Shown: positions 13,706 to 25,200 of the stretch, one piece after another
How positions within the stretch are numbered: position 1 is the stretch's first letter
Layout: each line of letters opens with the position of its first letter
From: Gordionus sp. m RMFG-2023
Lineage: Eukaryota; Nematomorpha; Gordioida; Chordodea; Parachordodidae
Direction of reading: 5' to 3'
NCBI RefSeq assembly: GCF_954871325.1
Contig: NC_088775.1
Span: forward strand, 11,509,561-11,573,560
DNA: 64,000 nt
Translations under genes and position numbers: made by a program
Notes under the pieces: generated by a model
The model's input: only the letters and a program-made list of their open reading frames with translations
Told to the model about the DNA's origin: nothing
Database searches by the model: none

Positions 13706-14427
13706 CCAGAGCTTCACACGAAACTTTTGGTCCAGGTTTGGTCCGGGTTTGAAAACATTAAATTTGTGAACTGAGTGGCGTCATTATAAAGTGACTGTTG
13801 AAGATTCGAGCCCGATGATAAATTTTTAAAATACAATTGAAGCAAAGGAAAATTAAAAATATTTGGTTTTTATTTTTTTTTATTAATTTGACTTTGAATA
13901 ACCCATTTAGCCCTGCCTAACTAAAGAGTCAAAATGACGCCCTTGATAAAATTTATTTCGAAAAATTAGCCTCCACCCTAATCATTCACCATGATTTTTC
14001 TAAAAATATGGCTTGGTTTCATGAGGAGTCTGTAAACGAGATGCGCAAAAAATTTACCATGAACCCGGTTTACTCTTCGGATTAAGGTTCGATTCGGAGC
14101 CCTACCTTCTCCCTATCAAATTATGAAATTTAGCGGACACCTCTCACTACTATCTTTACATTTATTACATTCACTACCACCTCTCATTCTATTCCAACTC
14201 TCTACCACCCTTCCGTTTTATTCCAACTTTCTATCACCCTCCCTTTAATTTCGTTGACCATCTTACTTCTTATCCTCCACTTTCGTGCCGCATTACAAGT
14301 TTGAAATGATATTTTAATATGTAAAATGGGCGTCTATATTAGATATCGAAATATATTAATAAAAAAAAATTATTTTAGTAATATGTTCCTTTTGTTGAAC
14401 ATTAAAATTAATCTTTATTTTTTTCAG

Positions 14428-17067
14428 ATGGAAGAATCGTATATTAATTTAAGCGATTCACAAACACATCAGGATCATTTTACTAACCATGCCAGCTACG
14501 CTCAAGATTTGGTCTTAACGTTAAAAATAATAGCTGATAGGATAAAATGTCTCAAGGATGACGTTGCAGAGATTAAGACGAACAGTACTGCTAAGAATGA
14601 GAACAGCGAAAACAAAAATTCTACGATGAGGAAAAATTCTCTGGAGGGGGTGACATTGATAAAAATGAATGCTACAATCGTGGATTCCTTAAAAAATATG
14701 AATAATAATATAGGGGATTTACAAAATAGATGGGACGATTTTAAAGGTGCGAATGGACTTCAAGCGTCTCGCATAATAACTACAATAGATAGCATTTTAA
14801 ATCAGTCGCAAGATTTTCGATCAGAATTTAAGGAAGGCAACATACATGTGGAAAATGAGTTGAAGCATTTAAAAATTTTAATCGAAAACAGTGATTTATC
14901 AAAAGCTCAAGTTTCCCATATGTCAGAGGTTATAAAGAGTAATATGGATATGGTTACCAAGCTTAACAAGTATTTTCACAGTCCAGCCATGAAAGAGTTA
15001 AAACACATTGGGAAAAATATAAATTATCCTATCACTTCATCGAAATACACTATGAAAGAAGAGAAAACGACCGAGCAAACATATGTGGATGAAAATTATA
15101 ACGAGGGTAACGATTTAAGTTACCCTATCCTCCAGCATAAAGATAGTTATGAAACTTTTAACAGTCATCAAAGTCATGCCAAGATTTGCAATGTAGAGGA
15201 TTCGCAGGCGAATTTTAAGAAAGATCAAGGAGAGCGCTTCCACCACAAGATTATGTTTCCCAGTGTCCAGGATAAAGATAATGAAATATCGAAAGAAGCT
15301 TACGATATCGTACAAAAAACTTTAAAAACTTTACACCTTAAGGATAAGGAATCTATCAACAACCAAAAAATATTTGAAACTTACGAAGATTATATGAAGG
15401 ACCAAAGGTCGTCGTTCGGGCCGATCGCTAAACCTAAAAATTTGGAAGACGTAGTAGAAAAAATTAAAGTGCGACAATTTAAGGATTCAGTTTTTGAAGC
15501 AAGAGAATGTGAAATTCCCACTATCATTAACACACCGCCGTCAAATGATCAATTTGTGAGGGAAGGTTCTAACCACCAACTTTCGTTTGTACCTGCATAT
15601 GAGTTCCACGAATCTAAGGTGCCAAAAGAATCGACGGTTACCAAAACTTTCAAAGATAAGGATAGTAAAATTGAATGTAATGATAATAAAATTCAAAAAA
15701 ATGATAACAATACAAATTCCCCGTATATGATGCCAAATTTAACCATAAATTTGAGTACTAATAATCAACAAATTTGTCACCCTTCAACCAGCGGTACTCA
15801 GTCAGCTGCAAAAATAAGTAATGATACTTTTGCCCAAATGCCAAAGCATATCGCGTTTAATGAGACTTCGGAAAACAAACCACATCACCCCATCATCAAA
15901 AATTTGGACCAATATGTTCAAGATATCGATGATAAATATATTCCCAAACAGTGTGAAAACTCAGAGGAAGATTTATCCGGAGTTAACTATGTAAAGACGC
16001 ATTTTTCAAAAGACTCTGTAGATCTTATTCGTTCTGTTAAGATTTTAAACACTGGCTATAAAATTGAACCAATCATGGAAAAAAACGAAAATGAGCATCC
16101 TTTGATATTGACTCTTACCGCTGACAACTCCAAAATAAAATATGATGTTAGGGAAAAGGATTTGAATATAAACCTTTCCAATAATATAAACTTAATCATG
16201 GAAACTGATAAAATAAAGATTAAAAAGATTTCTGATTCACAAGGCATAATGGATAAAAATGTTCACATTATGGATGACATTGGTAATAGATCAGATGTTA
16301 AATCGAATACTAATCGAGAAGAGGGTTCTTCCACCCTAAATGCGGTTGATTTGCCTCCTAGAAATATAGTTAACCCATTTGGCTCGTCGATGCTCAAGAA
16401 TAATAATATCGTACTCAATAAAACGAGAAAAAACGAGAAAAAGAATGATATAGTAACTCAAAGCAGGCGTAAAAGAAAATTACGAGAGCTAAAATCTCAA
16501 GAATATAAAAAGAAGAGTGAATTCCAAATGAGTTCCTGCACGCTGAAAACCAAAAGGACTAATAATAGACCACGAGTCTTGAAAAAAGGTTTACCCGTTT
16601 CTAAGAAAAAATTGGGCCTTGTAAAGGTCGCTAAAAGTCCGAAAAGAAGGCCAAGTAGAAAAAGTAAAGCAAAAAAGAAGAAACATAAAATCTCGAAACC
16701 CCAAAAAAGAAAAATATATACGAGGAGGAAAGGGGCTAAAAAACGTGTCAAAAAACGCACAGTGTCCAAAAGATCTAGAAGTGCGGGAAAATCCAAAAAG
16801 GTGACAAGGAAACCCAAAAAAGCGGCGACAAAATCCAAAAAAGCAGATGTCAGAAAAAATAAAAGAACAACAAAAAAACAATCTAAAAAACAACCAATTT
16901 TGATAACCGGGAAAAGGACCAAAAAATTTATCGGAAATCTTCAGAAGATAAGAAAAATTTCATCAAGGACGAACTGGATTTTCGAAACAAACTCAGACGT
17001 CGGAAGCTCTACTAGTATTAGCATTGAATCAGCTGGAGTGTCTTCACAATACAGGCCATCAAAATAA
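14428..17067 (+). CDS. Unknown 879-residue protein with coiled-coil-like N-terminus and histone-H1-like basic tail
   Basis: I do not recognise this gene. It is one uninterrupted frame of 880 codons including the stop. I start it at ATG 14428, directly after a clean acceptor (atttttttcag). A donor gtaaaa at 14321 would make a 107-bp 5' UTR intron, so the in-frame ATG at 14326 is probably intronic. The first ~200 residues are polar and helical with spaced leucines (AQDLVLTLKIIADRIKCL), suggesting coiled coil. The middle is low-complexity, rich in Asn, Asp, Lys and Ser. From about residue 670 the protein becomes extremely Lys/Arg-rich with KKxK, SPKRR and SKK words, like histone H1 or protamine tails. 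It ends in a Ser-rich stretch. A nuclear, nucleic-acid-binding role is likely on composition alone; no enzyme motif is seen. AATAAA lies 11 bases after the stop. Confidence 0.75.
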   Translation: MEESYINLSDSQTHQDHFTNHASYAQDLVLTLKIIADRIKCLKDDVAEIKTNSTAKNENSENKNSTMRKNSLEGVTLIKMNATIVDSLKNMNNNIGDLQNRWDDFKGANGLQASRIITTIDSILNQSQDFRSEFKEGNIHVENELKHLKILIENSDLSKAQVSHMSEVIKSNMDMVTKLNKYFHSPAMKELKHIGKNINYPITSSKYTMKEEKTTEQTYVDENYNEGNDLSYPILQHKDSYETFNSHQSHAKICNVEDSQANFKKDQGERFHHKIMFPSVQDKDNEISKEAYDIVQKTLKTLHLKDKESINNQKIFETYEDYMKDQRSSFGPIAKPKNLEDVVEKIKVRQFKDSVFEARECEIPTIINTPPSNDQFVREGSNHQLSFVPAYEFHESKVPKESTVTKTFKDKDSKIECNDNKIQKNDNNTNSPYMMPNLTINLSTNNQQICHPSTSGTQSAAKISNDTFAQMPKHIAFNETSENKPHHPIIKNLDQYVQDIDDKYIPKQCENSEEDLSGVNYVKTHFSKDSVDLIRSVKILNTGYKIEPIMEKNENEHPLILTLTADNSKIKYDVREKDLNINLSNNINLIMETDKIKIKKISDSQGIMDKNVHIMDDIGNRSDVKSNTNREEGSSTLNAVDLPPRNIVNPFGSSMLKNNNIVLNKTRKNEKKNDIVTQSRRKRKLRELKSQEYKKKSEFQMSSCTLKTKRTNNRPRVLKKGLPVSKKKLGLVKVAKSPKRRPSRKSKAKKKKHKISKPQKRKIYTRRKGAKKRVKKRTVSKRSRSAGKSKKVTRKPKKAATKSKKADVRKNKRTTKKQSKKQPILITGKRTKKFIGNLQKIRKISSRTNWIFETNSDVGSSTSISIESAGVSSQYRPSK

Positions 17068-17077
17068 TTATATTTAA

Positions 17078-17083
17078 AATAAA
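17078..17083 (+). promoter_or_regulatory. Likely polyadenylation signal of the lysine-tailed gene
   Basis: A canonical AATAAA begins 11 bases after the stop codon at 17067 on the same strand. Confidence 0.5.
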
Positions 17084-17972
17084 GCTTTATGTGTTTCCTT
17101 TTTGTTAAAATTAATATATATAATGTTTTCTTATAAATTCTTCAATAATGAATTTGATTTATTTATATAATTAAATTATTTATGATTGTAGTAATTGTTA
17201 ATTAAAAGCATAAATAACTATCGATTTTTGGCTATAGGGTTAATGCTTTTTTAAAAGGTTAAATATAATTTATGGAAAATATGAACTAAGGTACAATCAA
17301 TATGTCGTAGTATTGGCATGTGGAATCCATATTAATTTGGAATCTCTCAATTTTAAATATTACTATGAGCACTTTTTAAATTTGAAAATATTTGATTTGA
17401 ACGGAAATGTATTCCTATACGTATAGAGTATTACCAACACTGAATTTTCCATAATTTTGCCGAGAACTTTTGAACTAAACATTATATTCACTTTTATTTA
17501 ACACTAACAATCGGAAACAACTTAAAGATAATTATGAAATAGGAACGATTATTTAGGAAAAGCCTTCTATTATGAACAATGGCACAAGGATTTATACAGC
17601 GCCAGTATCGGCATGACGCCAATTTTTTTTTTTACCTTGAAAAGTATTTTCGATATTTTAAAAAAATTGATTACAATAATCTTTTCCAAATTTTTTTTTA
17701 TTAGTTCATATCATTATATAAATATTAGAAATAACAATTATCATGTTTAAAAATAATTTTATGTAAATTTGTAGGACATACCGAGCATCTTCTTGAGTTT
17801 AAGTGTGTCCAGCTAATAAAAATTATTGTTCATTGGATTTGGGGGTGCATGAATCATTATTGTTGGACCAATTTTGCAACATTACATCGTTATTACTAAT
17901 AAAAAGAGTATGTTTAATATATGAAACTTCCCCTTCACCCAAAATGGTAAATATTTCTCTGATATTCCAATC

Positions 17973-18164
17973 CTAAAACAACATATTGAACTGCTAATTA
18001 TAGAAACTTCATTTTATACTCTACCAGCTCATAATGATGACGTTGAAGGAATCTTTTCTTTAATCAATAGTCAATGGACATATGAGAGGAATAGCTTATC
18101 CGTAAAATCTATAAAGCAATTATGTGTATGCAATACAATTTTAAATGGTTTTGCCTTTCTATAA
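17973..18164 (+). pseudogene. hAT transposase C-terminal dimerisation-domain remnant
   Basis: The plus-strand frame ending at the stop 18162-18164 contains LPAHNDDVEGIFSLINSQW followed by TYERNSLSVKSIKQL. This is the hAT C-terminal dimerisation motif (normally SNAxVERxFSLxNxxWTDERNxLSVxSIK). The usual VER has become VEG. No catalytic part is visible upstream, so this is a fragment of a plain DNA transposon, unrelated to neighbouring host genes. Confidence 0.75.
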
Positions 18165-18494
18165 ATTTTTGAAGAAAAGGCCAAATAAATTATGAGAAGT
18201 ATCTGCATGTAAAAAATTTTGGATAAAAAAAATATGGTTTGTTAAGTTATATGAATTTAGTTCGATTTGTATTAATGTTACTTACGAATAAAAACAATGA
18301 AAATAAATTACTGCTTAAAATCTATTAAAATATTTTTAAATTCATTTTTTAATGCATTATTTAAAACACATAAAACAAATAAGTCCTCTTTTCCACTAAG
18401 CAGGATCTGATAACCTAAATCGGGTTGAAAGTTTCAATTTCTCCTATGCTTTAGTCTATAATTAATATAAAATATAAGGGTGAGTGATTCTGAC

Positions 18495-18857
18495 TAGAGG
18501 TCTGCTAGGAACGGCCCAAGAAACGTTTAAAAAATATTTTATTTTAGTCGTGTTTGTCAAAATAATTAATGGGACGGGCGAGGCAAAAATAATTATTGGA
18601 CTGGATTATTGATAAATTCTGATATTTGATAGAAGCGATAATCCATTAAGTGTAGTTTTTTTAAAATTTAAATTTTAATGTTGTTCAACTACATATTTTT
18701 CGGGTTAAGCCCCATATTTTAAAAAAAACCAGGCCGGGCTGGGCACAACCTTAGTTAAAAAATTGGTAACTGACCGGTCTAGGTACAAATAGGGTCAGGC
18801 AAAAACTAAATTCTTACCTGGTGACGCCTAAAAATTTTGTCATTTGTGAGACCTCTA
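18495..18857. mobile_element. Non-autonomous hAT element, TIR TAGAGGTCTGC
   Basis: The left end is TAGAGGTCTGC and the right end GAGACCTCTA is inverted to it. The flanks are attctgac (18487-18494) and attctgcc (18858-18865), an 8-bp target duplication with one mismatch, which is typical of hAT. The interior has GC-rich aggccgggctgggc words set in AT-rich DNA. No coding frame is seen. Confidence 0.75.
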
Positions 18858-19271
18858 ATTCTGCCCTATTCCGAGGTTAATAATAAATATTTTATTTTAA
18901 ATTATTCTACCAAATTATAATTATTATATACATTAATATTATACAAAATACAAATTATAAACATAAAAAATATGGAAAACCTAAATGAAAAAAAAAATAT
19001 ACATTATTTTCTAAACGATTTTTCTCTTAAAAAATACTTTTGAAATAATTCTAAATAAAAATAATATATATTTAATATAAAATCATGAAACATTACTTAT
19101 TAATTTAATCAAATATAAAATTTCAAAATATCGTTGTAGCCATTTTAAGCATTTAAGATGCGAAAACAAGTTTAGTTTTTTTTTAAGGGAATCATTTAGC
19201 TTTCAATTTTTACCAGTATAAAAAGCTATCAAAGTTTGCGTTTAGTTTAAAAAGCAATTTTTTTTTCGTTC

Positions 19272-22200
19272 TCATTTCTTCTTCTTGCCTTTGCTTTTGC
19301 TGCCTTTACCCGATCCGCCTTTTTTGTCCTTGTGCCCACTTTTAGACGTTTTATCCTTCTTTTTATTTTTATCGCTTGACTTATCTAAATATTATGTTTT
19401 TTTTATAACACACATACACAAATTAACAAATTATCTAAGGTCTAAATCAATGTCTTCGTTCCATGAATGGGGAGAGGTCTAAAAGGCATTCTCAAGAAGC
19501 ATCCATTTTAATTATTCCGAAATATTCAAAAATTAGTTTTCTTCTTTTTTTCAGCACAAAATAATAATCTTTAGTTACTATAAATTACATGTAAGATAAG
19601 ACTTCAAGTTTAATTTTTTTTTTTTGAATACTAGAACATATGCCAATTTCTAAAAAGTTTTTGAATAGAAAAAGAAAAATTTCGGGAGCAGGGCAAATTT
19701 GGCAAAATATTTTTAAGTTTTAACTACTTTGATTTTTTGACATCTTACGATAGAATCGAATTTCTTATTTATTTCCTTCTTGTGAGTCTCGGTGGATTAA
19801 TCGGTATCGTCGTTCTTATCTTCCTTTTTGGAGATTTTAAAGATCCGATCCGTAAGCAAAATTTTTAAAAAAAATCCGCGCTTAAAAAATATGCATATCC
19901 GGGCCGGCCAAAATGATTTACAACAATTAACGTGGTGGAAATTTTTTAGAAAAAAATTAGATAATGAATAGTTTAACCTAATTTACTCCTCATATCTCAA
20001 TTTCATTTTATAGCAGTTATATACAACTAAAATTATTTAAAATCTGCCGCAGGTGTGCAATGATTATATAATAACTCTGTTTCAGTAAATAATATTTCCT
20101 GCGACACTAATATAATCCAGTTTGTGGATTAGTTTTTTTGCTAAGGCAAAGCCATCTTAATCTCATGATGAAATTAGGTGTGATTAGAAAATATTCGATA
20201 ATTAACTCACGTCATAAAATAAAATATGTGTCGCTTTGAACCAAAGGGTTATTTTCAATTCAGGTGTTCGCCCCGGCCATAACATTTGGTGCGAAGACTC
20301 GACCCATAAATGTTGCTATCATATAACTAAGATAGAATGAACTGAAAATAAAAGATGGCTGAGTTTTGAGGAAATATGGGTATTGTATCGATCGCTGACC
20401 TTATAAGCACATATCAACTGAAGTGGGCAGATCACCTCCACCGTATGACAGACGCGGATTAGGTTAATTGTCAAAGTTGGAATGGAAAGAGACGGGTAAA
20501 GGACTAAAAAACAGACAAAGGTGGTGGAAAAGTTCTACAACTTGTCGCTTGGTATCAGATATAAGAGATTTTTGGGGAGTTCGATCTGGCAAAAACAAAG
20601 ACTAATCCTTTGCGAAGAAAATGAAAAAATTTCAGAATTTCTATCTGCAGTATTTGTCGAGGGTCTTTAACCAGAATAAAATCCAGGACGGGATTTAAAT
20701 GATCAAAACTAATTTCTAAAAAAGGGAAAAAATATATTTATTTGTTAAAATTCGGGCGTAGCTTAAAAATGACAACAAATAAAAATCCTGGGCAGAGCTT
20801 AAAATTTTGAACCTAAGCAAATTCTCTAATACTAATTATATAAGATAATTAGAGCATAGATTTGAATTTAGGAACAATTTTTTTTTTAAATTATAATAAT
20901 TAGAAGATTTGGGTGGGGGGGAGGGTGGTCGGGGCAAAATGGACCTAGATCCAGATAGTTCCATATCATGTTAGCTCTTACTTATAAAAATAAAATTATA
21001 TAATTAAACATTTTTTTTTAAATATAGAGTTTTACCTTTGGATCCGCTTTTCTTTCCACCTTTATCTTTTTTAGGAGTTTCGGCTGAAGATGCATCAGTG
21101 CTTTTACCTTTATCTTTCTTTTTGTCCTTTTTCTTTGTATCTTTACTTTCTTTTTTATCCGGTTTGTCTTTCTTATCTTTTTTATCCGATTTGTCTTTCT
21201 TATCCTTTTTATCCGGCTTGTCTTTCTTATCTTTTTTATCCGGCTTGTCTTTCTTATCTTTTTTATTTATCGCGCTAGACTTGTCAGTTTCAGTTTCGGA
21301 AACTTCTGAAGAGCTAGGTTCAGTTGTTGAAATCTAGACGGAAACATATTTTTTTTTTAAAAATATAATTTTTCTTTTAATAAGTGACTAAAAAATAGAG
21401 CCAGTAACTCTAGAGGGAGTGTAGGGGATTCATCAAGGCCCCCTCTTTACATTGGTTTTTCTATGTTATACAATCTAAATTCGTATAAGTTAATAATAAA
21501 ATCATTTAAAACCAATCATTTATCATTGAATTTAAGATTTAAAATTAAATTTAAAAAAATTCGGCATAAATTTATTATACACACACACATTATCGTTAGA
21601 AGAGTTCCATATAAAATAAATTTTATCTCATTAGTTAAAGTCAATAAGTTATAATTTTCTTTTTAGATAATTGGTTTTAATTTTAACAATATTTATAAGA
21701 GAATAGGGAGGAGGGGTATTGAAAAATCAGATCTTCATAAATAAAAATGATAAATATAAGGCAGCAACTGAGAGGAGAAGGGTTATATAAGATTTCATGT
21801 GTGAGATAGTCTTGAACGAATTTATATATTTCACATTTTTGGGACCTCGATTGTCACTGCCAAATTTTAATAAACCATTTTTTTTAAATATTAATTAACC
21901 CTAACCCAGACCTCTTTAATCCTACCCTATTCTGCTAAGCTAACGCGTTCAAGAGATCGGTTTCATAATTTTTTTTATCGCAAACGGTATCAAACCCCGC
22001 TTGAAGGTGCACATCTATCGGAAAATATTTTATAAAATTTGGTAGTTGTGATGGAAGCCAAAATAAAAAAAAAACACGTAAAATACAGATGTTCAACACT
22101 ATCTTTAGGCACCTTTTTTAGCAGAAGCCGATTTCATTTTTATATGAGCGTGAATGTGCTTTTTCTCCCGTCAACGGGTTATTTTTTCAACTTTAAATGA

Positions 22201-25200
22201 TTTTTTGAACGCGTTTTTTTAAAAAAATCTTATTTTGCCGGAAATATATTTTAGCATCATTAGATCTTATAAGTTTCAGACAATTTTGCCTCTTGACATC
22301 TGAGTCATTATAGAAATTATGGACAAAAAAAAATAATATAAATTATATTAAATTTGAAAGTTCATGACGAAATTATCTAAAAATCGTTGAATAAGGCATT
22401 TCTATTGTGTTATTGAAAAGCCCGATTTGGTAATTTCTATTTGCCAAATATCGATGCTTACATCATATTATTTTAGCTTAAATATTAATCGGACCGTTTA
22501 TAAAAATCAATCTTTCTGTCATCTATGAGCAAAAATCTAGGCTTTCATAATATTATTTTGGCTAATCTCTCAATGGGGTCGTTTAAAAAAAAATCGACCG
22601 AAATCGGGTTTTTAACAACATCCCTACTTTTCTGCACATTGCTAGAATGAATTTCCAGCAAAATCCACACATGCTCAAAAAAAATGATATAACACATTGG
22701 ACTGAAAAAATAACATTGACCGCTAACATATATAGTATATATATTTTTTAATAGTAGAAGAAGAAAAAAAAATAGGAATTAATTAATACCTCGCTGTCAC
22801 TGGTAACGCCTGAGGAAGATTTTTTTAGGTGGACTCTTGCTGATTCTTAATAAAGTAATTAATATATAAAAGATTTAAGTAAAATAATGATATTCATTAA
22901 AATATGTTTGGAAAACATTTTTAATTTATGATAAATGATAACCTGATTCGGATAATTCTTTGATGGGTGACATTATTCTTTTATCCTGTAAAATGATTTT
23001 TTCCAACTAAAACCAATAATTTTTTGAAAAATTTTAAAATAAAACTAAAAAACACAATTATAAAGGTAGGTATAAATTTATTAAATTTGTCTAGCCACAT
23101 TTCAGAAATGGAAAAAAAAATGTTAGTCTTCACAATTGTCACAGATATATTATTATATGCGGTCCAGCCCGAATCGGCACGCAAATGCCCGTAAAATATT
23201 TTTGCACAAGTTTTCCTACCTAAATCGCTCCGAAAATTTTGGGTCGGGTTTCGAACATAGACCCTTATTATATAATTAGGGTTGGAAATAAATGTAAGTT
23301 TTTTTATTTAACTATTTAAATTTAATTATAATTTTTATTATTGGATAAGCTATCCTGAAAATGAGTATGCCTCTCCGTGATTCTAATATATAGATGTTTT
23401 TTTATAGTCACTTAGTAATTCATTTTTCAAACATATAGACTTATTATTACTGTAGACTGCTAAAAAAAGCCAAAATTAAAAACGTGGCCAAAGATGGAAC
23501 CAAAGAAAAGACGTAGCCAAAAATGGGGTGCCAGATTTGCTTTTATTTACATAAGGCTGTGCTGTGACTTAAATTACAAAAATATAATTAATAAACTTAC
23601 GTAATTTTAGTTATTTTTAAATGTAGAAATAAAATAGTGGCCTAAATAATTTTTTTCGAATTTCCGAAAGTTTATCGATTTTGTAAATTTATTAAAATTA
23701 ATAAAATATTAATAAATTTTAGCTTAAAGTTTACAAAGTTGGAATTTTTCCGAAAAAAAAGAAAGCAATATCAATTTATATTTTTCAAATTATAATTAGA
23801 AAATGGGCTGTTATATTAATCAAACTGGAAATTATTTAAATTAAATGGGGAGTATAAAAATAATTTGGTATGATTTATAAATTTCAAAATTTACAAAACA
23901 TTTTAAAAATTTAATGGAAGATTTTGGGGAGTTTTATAATTTTATAAAATTACGAAAAATTTGAGGTTTTTTTAAAATCCATTTAAATAAGAGCCTTAAA
24001 AATAATATAGTTGTGATATTGTCTTATAAAAGTTATTTTATTTCAACCATAGGTTTCTTTAAAAAAAATAAAATCCTATGTAATAATTTTTTATTTAAAA
24101 AGCACACATATTTTATGTATCAAGTTAAACAAAAAAATATAAAATCAATATGGGAAGAAAATTGTGATTTTATAAAAGAAAAAGGATAATTAGTTTATGA
24201 CAAATATATAATATATGAATGAACTCTTCAACTTTTATAATTCATCAAAAAATTTATATATGATTTTATCATTTCTTAGATCAGATGGGTGAGTCGTGCT
24301 TGTATTCCAAATTCCGACGAAAATTAAAATAAAATATTTTTAAATTTAGAGATATGTTAGAAATGGATTAAATAATAAAAAATTTTTAACAATCTTTATT
24401 CAAATGATTATTATTATTACTTTTGCTTTTGATGTGGAAGATCTTTTGCCCCCGCTACTGGCTATCGATCTCCGCGTAGTAACACCAAGCGAATCTATTT
24501 CCGATTTGAGTCTAATGGTGGCGTCTTTTAAGGCCTCCAGCCATCCGTCTAATGTTACCGGGGATTTAAACTTTTTATAAAGTACAAAATGGAAGATAAA
24601 GTTGTAAAAATTATAGCTTATCAGTTTTATATTTTATGTGCTCAGTAAAATATTAAAAGGAGTCAATATTTGTTTATATATTTTATTAAATTTTTTTTAG
24701 GGCAATTGTCTTAATCTATTATCCCTTATGTCCAGGAGGGTGGGGGGGGGGGTTAATTTTTTCTAATTTCAATATTATTACAACAAAATATTGCTCTTAT
24801 TTATCTAAATATCATAGCATCATTTTATTAGACTCAGAAACTCAAAAATACTAAATAAATGTAACGATTTCTCTCCTCCATATATGTAATCATCACCAAA
24901 TAATGGAAACAGTTTAAAATGTAGGGAAATTTAATTCCCACTCACCCGACCCGACAAAACACTAATGATTTCATACGAATATAATATTGATGTAAATTCT
25001 TAACTACGTTATAAATAATAAATCACAAATCTTAGATGAAATCATATGTTATTATTAAAATGTTAAAATTATTGTGTAATTCTAAAATATTACTCCAGGT
25101 CCAGAAGAAGGAAATGGGAGAGGCATTGTAGGATTGAATGGTATGTTCCCGCGTTTCATTTCGAAATCCCTCCAATTTTCTAGCTGTGGTGCTAGTAAAA

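Noticed and set aside
14080-14105. tRNA-like T-arm sequence (aaggttcgattcgg)
   Set aside because: No matching acceptor stem, D-arm or anticodon arm is found around it; it lies in a repeat-like region.
14326-14427. In-frame upstream ATG extending the lysine-tailed protein by 34 residues
   Set aside because: The extension is hydrophobic and AT-driven and lies between a donor at 14321 and a strong acceptor at 14427, so it is probably intron.
16497-16922. Two long minus-strand frames with Phe/Leu-rich products
   Set aside because: They are the mirror image of the Lys/Arg-rich tail of the plus-strand gene; AAA/AAG codons read as Phe and Leu on the other strand.
20250-20300. Sequence resembling an LTR-element primer-binding region (tttggtgcgaagactcg)
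   Set aside because: No long terminal repeat pair, capsid or polymerase remnant was found nearby; the similarity is too short to call a fossil element.
21038-21337. Plus-strand frame rich in Ser, Leu and Phe repeats
   Set aside because: It is the complement of the Lys/Asp-repeat exon of the minus-strand BACK-domain gene, whose splice sites and phases fit.
22135-22190. Possible Lys-rich mini-exon on the minus strand (KKHIHAHIKMKSASAKK)
   Set aside because: Its phases (0 in, 1 out) would break the join between exons 7 and 8 of the BACK-domain gene, which fit without it.
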